From Campylorhamphus procurvoides (Eukaryota; Chordata; Aves; Passeriformes; Dendrocolaptidae), in NCBI GenBank assembly GCA_013396655.1, contig WBMV01003346.1, forward strand, positions 353,890-417,889: a stretch of 64,000 nucleotides of DNA, written 5' to 3'. The notes under the pieces were generated by a model that had not been told where the DNA came from, ran no database searches, and saw only the letters and a list, made by a program, of their open reading frames with translations. This document shows positions 26,301 to 38,420 of this stretch, in pieces. Both the position numbers and the translations under genes were made by a program. Positions within the stretch are counted from its first letter, which is position 1, and each line of letters begins with the position of its first letter.

Positions 26301-26474
26301 CAGCTTGCAGTTTTCATGGGATATAATACTGGAGATCAATTTTGTTGTTTCTGCCTATAGACACTTATGAGGAGTGATATGCTAGTGCTCTTTGGTTGTC
26401 CACATTTGGTGTGTTCCACAGCAATGTTGCTCCAGACCCAACCTGACAAATATGGATGGTAGCAACCTAGTACT
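17361..26474. other. Long noncoding interval, a few weak candidates
   Basis: No named gene or repeat. A 109-codon frame (17364-17693, plus) ends in a hydrophobic stretch and overlaps a possible splice acceptor near 17552, discussed under findings. An imperfect palindrome lies at 21401-21418. GGGATGCTTTG is tandemly repeated near 22825-22848. The remaining frames are below 135 codons, overlap on both strands and lack motifs. Confidence 0.5.
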
Positions 26475-26618
26475 CCATATTCCCAGGGAGGTGATGGAGT
26501 CACTATCCCTGGAAGTGTTTAGGAAATGACTGGACATGGCACTTGTTGACAAGGTGTTGACAGATCAAAGGTAAGACTCAATGATCTTGAAGGTCTCTTT
26601 GAACCTAAATTATTCTGG
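26475..26618 (+). mobile_element. CR1 LINE 3' tail fragment
   Basis: The sequence from CCCAGGGAGGTGATGGAGTC through CCTGGAAGTGTTTAG to GACTCAATGATCTTGAAGG and CCTAAATTATTCT is a plus-strand CR1 3' end, covering the last codons of ORF2 and the 3' untranslated region. It stops at the first ATTCT-like unit, so the terminal 8-bp repeats are missing or mutated. It is short, diverged and noncoding. Confidence 0.85.
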
Positions 26619-29600
26619 GACATCCAGTCATCTTCCTCTCATCAGGGTATACAAAGCTAGGATTCCTCAGCAGAGTCTTCTGAGATAGAAAGACTTTTCC
26701 AAGTGCCATGTACCAGGCATGGTGTGACAGTAATTGCAGTGTTAACTGACCGCAGCCATTATGTTTGTGTTGCAGCTTGCTGAGAATCTGCACTCTGTCA
26801 TGCCTGACACTGTGCTGAAATGCTAAGTAAGGCAAAAGTCCTGTGTTCCCAAACAACTGCAGAAAACAGTAAGAGAAAGAAACAAACCCTAGATATCTTT
26901 TACAACAAACTGTGACTTTCAGGTAGGCCTCTAGAGTAGACATTATCAATGTCATCAGATGGACGCTGTATACAAGTCAATCCAGCAGACAAGGTCTCTA
27001 AACAATTTAATGTGGTTTAATCTATTTCAAGTCAGTGTAGAAAATCAATGATCATCTGTGAAAAGTCATACTGAAATGGGAAGGACTTGAACTGTGACAG
27101 CTGATCAGTGAACAGATGGCAGATACTTGATTATTCCAGAAATAAAAGGTTGAAAATTTCTTCTGTAGTTCAGTATTATGCACAAGTTTATCTTCAGTGG
27201 AAAGGCAACATTAATGTAAACAAAATTACATGAAGCCAAAAGAGGAAAAGGGTTTAGATTTTGTGTTGTTAAGTGAGAGGAAAATATAGAGCAAAAAGAT
27301 GCCCCCATAAAAGTTCTCTTTGTCAATGTAAAGACTACATGAGGAAATAATGCAAAATAATAGAACAAGACAAGTTCAAAGACAGTTTAAAATGGGACTT
27401 CCTGACTGTGTATACTTTGTGATGGTACCTACAGTTAGAAATATTACAGGAATTTTAAGATTCAGCATTATTAAAAGAAAGGCCAAGCACAAGTAATCAC
27501 CTTGAGTTTTCCACAGTCCCACTGAATTAAATGCGTTCAGTGTTATTTCCATTTCAGTGAATGACTAAGGAGAAGCTATTTTAATCATAAGATAGAAGAG
27601 TTATGCAGCTTTGACTTTAATCCCAAAATTATATATGCAATAGTAATTGTCCAAGATACTTCCCTTTCATAATAAATGACTGTTCTCCTCTTTCACAAAA
27701 GAGGAGCAATGGGATTTTATTTATTCATTAGCTTTTTATTTCTATGCAAAATAAGAAGGAGAACATTTGTGTAATAGGAGAGCCAGATTTGCAGGGAAAG
27801 CTATTTTTATGTCTCCCAGCAGTGGATTCTAACAGTCACGAAATGTCCTCACTTTCCCTTTTGACCCACCCTCTCTGCCATTTTCATGTCTAGCTTCACT
27901 TACTGTGAGAAATGCCCATGGAAGTCAGCTGTCAAAGAGTGTGCTGGCTGAGGAGGTGTTTACTCTGACAGAGCTATGACTTGTGCTGAAGGTCCTCTGG
28001 CAGATCCATTTCCTCCACCATTTGCAGGACTTACACAAGAATTTTCATGTGAGTTGTTCTCCTGTGTTACACAAGAAATCCACTTAGGGGATCACAGAGG
28101 ACTCCTCCTGCTCCATCTTCTGTGTGTTTCATCACAGACCTCTGAAAATCAGGGTTGTGGTCCAGAGCTGCAGCTGGCTGAATGGAGTGTCAGCATGGAG
28201 AGCAGAATTATGTATTCTGAGATTGATTTTTCATAACAGTCAGGTAGCAATGGCCTTACAAAACCAGAGGCACCTAATGAAATGGAATCTCTAGTACAAC
28301 CGATGGGACGACCTACCACCACAAATCTAGTTGTTACAAGAACTTCACGATCTTGCAAGAGTGAAGAACAAAACAGCTTATAATCAGATTTTTCTCCTTT
28401 CTGTTCGTCTTTTGAAAAACAAGCAAATAACGTCCTGGGGATATTATGACAATTCAGACCATGAGCTGCTCTCCAACCAGATTAAGACACATCTTTTGTT
28501 TGTTTTCTACAAGCCTGGACCAAGGCATATGTTTAAAGAAACAGGGAGGGACTGAAAAATGAAACATGAAGAATACTGTTTCTACTGTGTATGGTTATTG
28601 AGATTTTAAAAAAACCCCACAAAACACTGTCCAGAAACTTAGAAAAAGGAATAAGAAAGATTTACCTCTAGTGCTTTAAGAGCACATAAGTAAACTTAAA
28701 TTGAAGGGGGTATAAACCAGGACATAAGCATTACTTTAATGAGGCAGCAAGTGTCTTCTGAAAAGGATGTTTTGCTTACAGCATGTTTGAAAGATCTCAA
28801 GGCTAATACATCAGAAACTGTATGCAAGTGCATACAGCATGCTAATGGCTAGGATCAGAACCTTAGCAAAGAAACAGTGCTTTGGTTGACAACTGTGTTG
28901 CTTTTTTGAGTAGTTGTTCTTGTATGAAATTTACCATTAAAGCTCTGTGTCTGATAGAAAGTGATTAACTTCTCTTCCTTCTCAAAAATTCAATTGTGCC
29001 TTCTCCATCCAAAGATCAGGCATTGGCACAGGCTTTCTCCAAGTACAATGAGACAGTGTATTTCATTACTGCAAACAGGTGATCTTCCTTCTAAATGCTA
29101 CCTGAAAGCAAACACACAGAAACAGAGGACTAGTAAATACCTTTTGTAGAAGACTCACTACACAAATCCCAGATATGACAGTATACACCCTCAAGCTTAT
29201 TATATTGTGCTTACATGTGTGCATAAATATGCAGTGCTGCTTACACAGTGTGAGTGCTATTGGGTTTTGTTCCATACACAGAGAAGTCAAAAAAATAAAC
29301 TAACACATGGAGGGAGCAGGAGGAGAGGAGACCTTTATTTACTTTGAATGCAATACAAGTATCTCTAGAACCCATGAAACGGAGCCTAAAAGAGCCAAAC
29401 TATGCAGCCTGGGTGCTAGAAGTTAAAAACAGAGGAAACATAGTCTTAGTCAGACACTTCCCACAAGTCTCAAGTGTTGCATTGACTCCTGTGTTATATA
29501 AATTATTTAAGCTGCCAGTGACACTGTATCTCTCTTACTTCCTCTTTGCAGTAGCTGAACTGTGAATTCTATAAGAGTGAGAGAACTGGAACTGCGTAGC

Positions 29601-31616
29601 ACTCATTGTAAGTTCTGTGTCTCATGAGCTTGGGCTTCTGAGGCTCTACCAGAAGGTAAAGCCTATCCTCTCCACAACTGGGAGAGGATGGCAGCTTTTC
29701 CTCAACACTTGATACTATTCAGACATGCATGCCTGGATGGATGGAGTAATGCATGCTGGGGAGGATAGGAAGATGTGGCCTACTGCAATATTTGCCAAAG
29801 CCTACATGCAAGAAGGAGGTAAGCACACAAAACTATTGCACAGGCAGTTTCATTACTTCATACATTCCTGTTGAAATGCTTTTCTCCATCATTCTGCTGA
29901 TGTTGATGTTGATGTCTGATGTTGACTCATTCACAGTTTTGATTGGTCATCATCTTATTTAGGATATTGTGAGTCTCTCTGGCTTCATTTCCAAGGAGTG
30001 AACCAAAAAAGCACTTAAAATCTAACAAAGAAAAGTGTCAGCTTTAGGCTGATGACAAGAACTTCAGACCGCAGGAAATAACAGCCCTGGGGCAAGTTCT
30101 GTGGCTTTATCATCTACTTCTATTGCACCTGGTACAGTAAGACTCTATTACAGGGACACTAATGCAGTATCCATTTATGAAACTGCAGGCCTGTCTTCCA
30201 GTCTAAGACAGAAATCCCTAAGAGGGGGTTTATGTTAGGGCTTGTGAAAGTTCAGAGCGCACCCAGCCCTGAAAAAAAGTACCTACTAGATACTTACTGC
30301 CAGGCAGGTGGGAAAACACAAACTGGTGGAGATAGCAGAAGCAGTGTCCAGGAGAGATACGGACTTAGAGTGTGAAAAATCTCATCTCTCTTAAAGTACA
30401 GCATAGGAAATTTGGCTGATGAGTCTGCGAATTGAGAGCACATGCACAGTTGAATTAGGAGCTGCATATAGCTCCACAAGTCCTTCACACACCTCATGGT
30501 ACCAATTTCTAAGTCACTAACCATGACCATATAACTAATCATGAGATTAAAGCAGAAGGCTTATTCTGATTTGAGAAGTCACCAGTTAATCTATGACAAT
30601 GTGTTGTCTTTCTATTAAGGGATTAATGTCAAGATTTCCTGTTACAGTCATTACAGAATTTGGTAATTCTTTAAGGAAAAAGCTACCATGAGATTGAAAT
30701 GATTGGCATGAGTTTTGTACATGATCTGGGGATTGTCATATATTTCTGCCAGAATATTTAGCATACAGCTAAGTGCCATGAAACAGATTTCTCACTAGGA
30801 CTCACACATTTCTGTTTTGATTGTGGAAGCTATGAAAGAAGATTTGCATGCCATAAACAAGCCACCTGGATGTTAGATGTATGAGGCTGTTAGTCAAGCT
30901 TTCTTCATACATAAAGGGAAAGAATAGGACTACTATATACATTCAACTCATCAAGCAATTACTCAGAGCATGTTTGAACATGCTGCTTAACATCCAAAAG
31001 AGAATCCAGCTCAGACAGAGATGTTGAACTGTGGTTCTTTAAATGAAAAAAGGGATGCTTCTTATTTGATGCACAATTTTAAAAAAATCCACATAATTAT
31101 TCATAAATGTACATATACCTGTCTAAAAATACACAAACATATTAAAATTAAAGAGAATTTTCTAAGGTATCACAAACTGGAAAACATCTGAAATAAGAAC
31201 AGTTTCTAACTCCCATCATATCATAAAGATTAGACAACAACCATGCATCCTCCAAGTTTCTTAGTGCAACTGCAAACACTTCCTCTGTTGTACGCTCCTC
31301 CTTAAGAATGAGCAGTCCAGCTCCACTTTTCAAATCTAGCTGGAACATCTCTGAGTTGAAATGATGGTCACTCATCTCTGCTCAGTAACTTTCTTCAATG
31401 TAGTAAGAAACAAACACATCTGCGTTCTGAAGAAAATTAACTCATATTATAGCTTCCTAATTGATTTCCTGGTTGCAAAAGGAGAACCTCACTCATTGAC
31501 TTCTCTGGAGTTCAGGTCTAGCTGGCCACAAGTCAGAGCAGGATGATGCTTCTTCCTTCAACTAAACCTCAAGCACCCTTTCAGGCATGGTACCAAAACT
31601 ATGAAGTCCAATGTAA
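26619..31616. other. Long noncoding interval
   Basis: AT-rich, unique-looking DNA with no repeat or gene I recognise. Frames at 26605-26955 (minus, 116 codons; its end overlaps the CR1 tail) and 27976-28236 (plus, 86 codons) have no recognisable domain. I found no RNA structure. Confidence 0.5.
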
Positions 31617-31707
31617 CCTTTGTTGTTGTTGCTGCTGTTGTTTGTTTGTTCATTTTTGGTTCTGGTGTTCATTTTTTGGTTTTGAGGGGGTTGGTTTGTT
31701 TTTTTGT
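31617..31707 (+). repeat. T/G-rich low-complexity tract
   Basis: Composed mainly of TTG, TTTG and TTTTGG units on the plus strand, with few A or C. It is one of several strand-skewed tracts in the 31.6-38.4 kb interval. Confidence 0.75.
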
Positions 31708-32247
31708 AATTGAGTTTATGTTAAAACTTTGTCTGAGCTGAAAGGTCACAATACATGTTTTCCCCTGGTCACTGTCTACGAATACTACAACACTTACCAG
31801 GGATTAATAACAAGAAATGACAGGACACAAACTGCTCATGACTGCCCACTAATAAATTGGCTATGTGGGTAAGAAAGGACACTAAAAATGCCAGATTCTT
31901 GAGTCAGAAACAAGTAGAATCCACCCCCACCGCTCGCCGTTACTTCTCCCCCAGAAGAACATTTTGCTGAATAGAGAAAACTCTGGAGAAGTCAAATATT
32001 ATGGCACCATCACAATTTTGCATTCCCATACAAACTGCATGTGTTTACTCTTCTTAAAAAAAAAAAATCAAATAAATCAAGAGCAATTAATTGAAAAAAA
32101 TTGAAAGCAAAAAACTGAAAGCAATACTTTTCTCAAAATGTTAAACATTCACCTTCAGAGGATCATATCCATGATATTGTGTGAAATGAGTTTTTAGAGG
32201 CTGTCCTGGGCATTCAATTTGTTTTAATTCAATAAATCCCAAGGTGA

Positions 32248-32306
<59 letters not shown>
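32248..32306 (+). repeat. (ATCT)n microsatellite
   Basis: A perfect tetranucleotide array of about 59 bp (14-15 units of CTAT/ATCT). It is likely polymorphic in length and could be compressed or expanded in the assembly. Confidence 0.97.
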
Positions 32307-33152
32307 ATCTATTTCCTCTCTCTCAAAAACACCATTGCTCGTCTGTGGGTTTGCAGATAGTCATTTCCTTCCCCATTTTGCTGTCTCAGAAATCTATGAA
32401 GATATGTTTCAGGAGAAGGGGACTCTCCAGCTTTATGCAGAAATTAATCCTGACCAGAACACTACAGTTAATGAGAGGTACTGGTTCATTGCCTACAAAA
32501 CAGATGCCTTTTCATCTTGACTTGAAGAGTCAGGGAAGGGGGACAAATTTATAATGATTCTTTAAAAAGAGTATTAAAAACATTGGATTTTCACTCATCC
32601 AGTCACATGAATATGCCACTGTCTATAGAAATGGGGAAACCAGGCAGCTTTGTCTCTCAGCAAAGCAACACATTTCAGGAACAGTTATGATGAATGCATT
32701 TTTAGTATCTGAGTAACTGGCCACAGTGATGCCTTTTAAAATATCAAGCTCTTCTCTCCCTTACTAAAACTTTCAGAATTAACACCAAAAATTTCAGTCA
32801 TGTTTCTCCCATTTGTTGGTCAGCTATGAAACTGCTCACTTTTTGTTTGTTTGTTTTTGCAGTTGACATGATGAAGCCATCCTCTGTTCAGCTTGGGGGA
32901 TTTTAGAACATTTTTAGGCAGAAATTTTTCCCCAGAAGTAGTATTTGAAAAATTTATCTTGGAAAACTCAGTTAAGATAAACTTACCTTTTCCCTGAACC
33001 AAAGAAATATATATTTCTTTTTATAAAGATTAATTAGTATCAGTTATACAGACAGTTCTCATGAGAAGATTTATTTGGCCAAAGAATGTCTGTAATTCCT
33101 TTGAAGCAAACCTCTTCTCAGACACAGAAAGCAGGAAGTAATGGTTTACTGC
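32307..33152. other. Noncoding, one exon-like patch
   Basis: No repeat is recognised. A short frame (about 32335-32520) follows a TTTGCAG acceptor-like site and reads as plausible protein, but it matches nothing I know. Confidence 0.45.
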
Positions 33153-33645
33153 TGTACTGGGTTCTGGCTGAGAGGCAGTTATGAACTTAACTTTCTTCTT
33201 AACAGCACATATAATGTCATATTTACATTTGTGAGTAAAATAGTGTTAATGACACACCAGTGTTTTAGCTGATTCCGAGCAGTTCTTGGAGAATGTGAAA
33301 ACTCTCTTTCTCACTTGCCTAGGTAGCAAACAGGCAGTGAGTGGGCAAGAAGCTGGGAGGGGACACCGCAGGGATAGAAGATCTCAACACAATGCAGGGA
33401 ATACTCGATATTATATAACCTTGTGCTCAGCAATAAAAGTTTGGGGAAAGGAATGAAGCTTGTTTGTGATTATGACATTTCTCTTCCCAAGGTGTTAACA
33501 TCTGTCCTGAGGCCCCACTTTTCTGGGAAAGGCTGTATATCGTTAGATAGTGCAATAATTTTGTTGTTGCAACGTAGAGAAAGGACAAGATGTGGACTAT
33601 CGTTGTGTGTGTAAACTGTCCATCTTTGTTAGTCTTGTGATGATG
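33153..33645 (+). mobile_element. Decayed avian ERV LTR fragment
   Basis: It begins TGTACTGGGTTCTGGCTGAG and carries several landmarks, in order, that I recall from a common avian LTR family. These are the CTTCTTAACAGC block, GTTTTAGCTG, AAGAAGCTGGGAGGGGACAC near 33346-33365, a TATA-like region (ATTATATAACC then CAGCAATAAAAG) near 33410-33437, CTTCCCAAGGTGTTAAC, and TTTTCTGGGAAAGGCTG. The end corresponding to U5 is eroded and no terminal CA or target duplication can be placed. It is older than the two intact solo LTRs. The family assignment rests on memory of the consensus and should be confirmed by a library search. Confidence 0.72.
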
Positions 33646-34300
33646 TTACTTTGATTTTAAGGTGTGGAACTTATTTTGTGGATGCAAGCAAGTTTCTGAA
33701 GAAGGTACGTTGAATATATAATTATATGAAAATTCAGTTTCAGAGAGTCAGGCCATCGAGAATATTTGATACAGGTGTCTGAGCTTTGGCAGTAGAGGGT
33801 CTGCAGTGGTAGACCTTCTCTTTGAGAAGGGCCACCCTGTGCTGGACACGTGTGATTCCAGGCAGTTTAAGCTGGCTCCAAGACACCCAACACAGGATAT
33901 AAATAAGCCTATTCATCAAGCTTGCGTCACCTCTAGGAAGATCTGTTTAAGAAAGGACACAACACTGTGAAGAGTGAAGGCAAAAAAAAAAAAAAAANAA
34001 AAAAAAAAAAAAAAAAAAAGGACAAATTGACAGTACAAATGCCAAGGTCAGAGAAGGAGGAGGGAGAGAAAGCTCTCCAAGTGCCAGCAGAGCAGAGAAT
34101 TCCTCTGCGGCCTATGAGGAGGATCACACTGCAGCAGATATCCACACTGGAAGAAGTGAAAGATCTCATGCCTGAGGAGATAGATGTTTTCTATCAGGAA
34201 TTGTGGCCAGTGGAAAGTTTCTCTTCCCAAAAGTTATGTAGATCCTTGCTGAGCTACTTACACTTGAAAAAGCTCTTTCTCCAGCGCCTGTAGAAGGAGC
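33646..34300 (+). mobile_element. Possible retroelement-derived segment with short ORF
   Basis: This lies just downstream of the decayed LTR on the same strand. It contains a TATA-like TATAAATA at 33898-33905, a long A-run at 33982-34019 and then an open frame from ATG 34039 to 34293 (84 codons). That frame is rich in Glu, Lys, Leu and Pro and contains the peptides EEVKDLM and YQELWPVE. The DNA from about 34040 resembles repeat sequence I associate with avian ERV-linked elements, so I favour a retroviral or non-autonomous element remnant over a host gene. I cannot exclude a host exon. No family is named. Confidence 0.38.
33982..34019 (+). repeat. Poly-A run containing one N
   Basis: Thirty-seven A residues with an N at 33998. 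The N marks uncertain length, so reading frames drawn through it (GTG start at 33967) are unreliable. Confidence 0.95.
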
Positions 34301-37300
34301 CTAAACAACCACTGTAACTGCAGTGAAATGCAATCCTTACAGGAAAAAAGGGATTTCATGCGTCCTCTACACTTGAATCCTGTCTTGTTCTGGAATAACT
34401 TTGTATTGCAGACAGGACATGATGAACTCAGTTGTGGCACTACTGTTTCTGTCCCCCTGGTGCCTAATTTCTGCCTCCATCCAAGACTTGGGAACCGTTG
34501 AGTAGTCAGAGCAATTTGCTATTATTAGGGGTAGCTTCTGCAACAGCAGTTGAAAAATACTGTAATGAATCCTGCAGTTAGAAAGCATGAACATCACTGG
34601 TGAAGGTGTTTCTGTATGAATGGGAGCAAGAGTTAAGGGATATGTTCCTTTTGTACTGCTACAATGAACATTACTATTAAATACACCATTCACCAGACTA
34701 ACAAGGTGCAGTCTTTTATAGCAGAGAGTATGCCTGTGAGTCTACACTGCTCTTAAATATTTCATTGTTATTTAGGGAGAATTCAGCCCTGTCCTGCCAC
34801 CAAGGTGAGTGAAGTGAGGTGAGGGATGTTCCTACCATAATTTTGGTGGATGCATTCCATTGTCTCAGCAGAGCTGTAGTCTTAGTTACAACAAAGGAAT
34901 AAGTGCAGATGTTTCATGCTATTTCCCTAGTCCAAGAATCCATTCCAATTATCAACACATTGGAGAGCTTTGGGAAATCAATATCAGAAAAGGATTTTTT
35001 GAAACACAAGTTCAAGGTCATGTGAAATACAGTGATATGAAGATGATCCTCCACTCACCCAGTTCTGCAGCTGTATTTCAGGTGACCTTGAACTTTTGAT
35101 TACTGAGTCTGGCCCCAGATTTAGGAGTGAGGATTTCACATGGAAATCCCTTCCTGGTAATAATTTCTTAAAACCTTTTCTGTGCAGTGATGTATTTCCC
35201 ACTGTAGGTTACCTTACTGAAAGAAAATGGGAGATAAGCATTGAAAACTGGATTCTAATGCTTCATTCTTGCTTGGTCCATTCAGATGGAACTTTGTTTT
35301 GGTTTTTTTTTTCTTTTGTTGATGTTGATGTTTTTATTGTTCTTGCTGTTTTGTTGGTTTTTTTTCTTTGCTTGTTTGGGTTTTTTTTGGCAGCATCTCA
35401 TTCCACAGAAGAAAACAGAAATCACTATTTCGTGCTTGCTTTATTGTAGTCTATCAACTCCCAGAGAAAAGGATCTCTTCTTGGTGTTTCCAACACCTGT
35501 GAACTCTCCTGCTGGCCTTTTCTTGACAGTTTCCAACTCCTGAATTGGCTACATTTCTCTATTGATGAAATCCAAGAATCTGTCCTCTGGCAAAGTGATC
35601 CCTTCATAGTAGAGTGGCACAGGTGTTTTTAGCCACCAACCTGATTGTTTAGAGGTTTTTAGATGCTATTGCCACTGAATATACAAGGAGACCTCTCCTT
35701 ATAGGCCTCTGAAACAATTCTTACTTGTACAGCATTGAAGTTAAGAAGCAGAGAATTTGTAGGAGACAAAGTGTCCTTCCAGAGGAATACATTGTGAACA
35801 CCCATACAGAAGAGAAAGATTATGCACTAAATGAAGATATTAAACAAAATTTTCCTTCAAGAAAGAATAAAGGGGATAAAATATTTAAAAGTAGTATTAC
35901 TGAAACAGCAAATCACAGCATGTATAGATCATAGTAAGTGAAAACTTGAAAGCCATCTGCTTAGAAATAACTGTGAGAAAAAAACAATAGTAAATTACTC
36001 TATTGAAAATTTAGAAAAAAATACCTACTGCAGAGAACAACTGTTCATTGTTTTGCATGATGGTTAGCAGTTTATGTTCCCCCTTCCTGAATCTGCAGAG
36101 ATTCCAACAGCTCTGCTTTCTTTCTTTCACAGAGAGGGCTGAGACTGTTTGTGTATCAATGTTTAATAGTGATTGCGTTGCAGCAGAAAACAGAACAGCG
36201 AACAGGCAGAATGAGTGAGTTGTCCTGTCCTGCCACAGGACTCATAAATGTCTTTGTGCCATTCATGTCAGACAAGATGAAAGGACAGGGCAGCAGTAAG
36301 AGATACAGGGGTAAATCTGCGCAGGTGCAAGTTGAGGCCTCTTCCATAGACAGAAGTGAGAGCCCAGCACATCTCAGCTGAGATTCATTGTACCATTATG
36401 CACCAGAATGTTCTCAGGTTCCCAGCACGATAAACTCTGCCTGTCCCTCAGGACCTTACCATCCTTCTGTCCAGAAACACTGCATTTTTGAGTGGGCTGG
36501 GAAATTCATAGCTCACCTGATTGGATATCCAAATCTTCCTACTGTGTCTCTTGGAAGTGTTTAAAGGAAGGAGACCAGGGGCCAGCACAAGCCACCAGTA
36601 ATAAGCTCCATATGAATGTGACTAAATTTTCAGTCAGAGCATATAGATAAGGTCTCATGGATCTATTCTTTCATGGCAAATTTTAATTTTGGTCTTCTGT
36701 GTAACTCCTGGCCAGGCAGTTTGCAATATTCTATATGCATTTATAAAACTGCAGTTGCAGTATCTTAGCAACATGTCAGGAACTGTCAGAAAGGGTTACA
36801 CCATTGTGGTGGCCCATATGAATAATCATCTCTACCTGGCTCATCTTTCAGTCAGCATGACTATCTTACTGACAACAAACACCAGCTCTGAATGGTAAGA
36901 AATGGGAAAGGGGAGGAAATCATCCCAAAATCGGAAAGATTGTTAAGAAAACTGGGTTCTTTCAGAGACTGAAATAAAGTTAAAAAAAAAAAGAAGCTTA
37001 ATGGTCATTTTTCTGAGCTGAAAATATTCAGTAATGATGTCCTTCAGGTTATAGTTAGCATCCTCATCAGAAAACTTACGAAGGAGCTGAACAGTGAAAT
37101 TTCCAATCCTGCTGATGATAGTCTTTCAGGTAGTCAAATGCCACAGTTAATGATGAGGCAGTCTGGAATAACCTTTCAAAAGTGATTTAGTGGGCAAAAG
37201 GATGGCCAATGACCTCCAGCATAAATAAACATGGCACACTATGTCTACAGAAAAATAATTCTAAGCCCAGTTATTGTAGCACTGAGAACAGAGCTGGCAA

Positions 37301-38141
37301 TTGTTGCTCAGGAGCAGAGTTCTCAGAGTCACTGCAGACTGGTCTCTGCAAACTTTGCTTCAGCATGCAATAGCACTGAGTTGAACAAAACCCAGAAGAA
37401 TGCTCAGCACCACCAGGGAAGGATGGAAAACAAAATGGGTGGATAATTCTTTTGTGCACAAAGACATGGTACACCTACCTCATAACCGCTGCACTTAGTT
37501 CCGTTCTGTACCTCTCTAATTGGCAGTGGGGATCAGACAGATAAAGGCAATCAGGTTGTAGACTTCTAGAGAAAGACACTTCTGTAAGTTGTAGATCAAA
37601 GAGAGACTTGATGAAATTAGTATAAAATAGTTTAAAGGAATAAAAGAATCAGAATAGTGAAAAAATTGCGGAATCTGCTGTCATTATCATAGACAGGCAA
37701 ACCATGCCAAAAGTCATTGGTAACAAGCCTGTAATTATGTAGTTTAACTTTTACCTCACAGATCCAGCAACAAACTCAATAGGAGATCTACAGAAAACAG
37801 CCAGGTTTTCATTATTTTCCTCAAGGTTCACCTTTGCCTGCTCCCACAGCTGTTCTCTCTGACACCCTCCAACAGGAGAGAGCAAGCAGGGAACAACATT
37901 GAAATGAGTGTGGAGAAGCTCTCCATGGTAGATAAGGTATTTTCTAGATATAGAAAATAAGGATAGATGATTCCTATTCATGCCAGTTCTCTTGAAAGCC
38001 TGGGAACACGTAGATGATCTGACCATCATGTAGCTAGAGGCAGAGCAGGTTGATCCAGTTTAGAAGTAAAACTAGCTGCAGAAAACAGTGACTGGATGAA
38101 CCTCACTGGTGGTAGATACATAAAAGAAAAACAAATTAGAG
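34301..38141. other. Noncoding interval with a T-rich tract and a candidate exon
   Basis: A T/G-rich low-complexity tract at 35294-35390 accounts for the 117-codon frame there. A pyrimidine-rich tract ending in CAG at about 36131 precedes an open stretch of roughly 80 codons to 36381 (plus), which is the best acceptor-plus-frame combination in the window but matches no family I know. The rest shows nothing. Confidence 0.45.
35294..35390 (+). repeat. T/G-rich low-complexity tract
   Basis: Mainly T with scattered G (GATGTT, TTTGTTGG, TTTGGG units). The hydrophobic peptides encoded here are a consequence of T-rich codons and are not evidence of a membrane protein. Confidence 0.8.
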
Positions 38142-38420
38142 AGGAAAAAAACCCACCAAACAACCAAAAAAAGCCTCAAGAAACAACTAAACCCCAAACC
38201 AAACAAAACCCAAAAACCAAAACCAAAACCAACCAATCAACCAAAAATACCCCACCCTCCAAAACCCTCAAAAACACCTCAGACCTCCCCATACCCAAAC
38301 ACCGCCCCCCCAAAACAAAAACGAAAAAAACAAAACCAAACCAAATCAAAAAAACCCAACCCAAACCAAACAAAAAAAACCAAAGCCCCTCAAAACGTTC
38401 ACCCCAAAACAAACAACTAC
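38142..38420. repeat. A/C-only low-complexity tract (G/T on minus strand)
   Basis: In the 240 bases 38161-38400 I count 7 G and 13 T, so about 92 percent are A or C. The pattern is irregular CCAAA, CAAAA and CCCAAA units and not a fixed period. The resulting 115-codon frame (Lys, Pro, Thr, Asn, Gln) is a composition artefact. The minus strand is a G/T strand with several G runs, including seven in a row. Confidence 0.93.

Noticed and set aside
35096..35543. Membrane-protein-like hydrophobic frames
   Set aside because: The hydrophobic residues come from the T-rich tract, where T-rich codons encode Phe and Leu.
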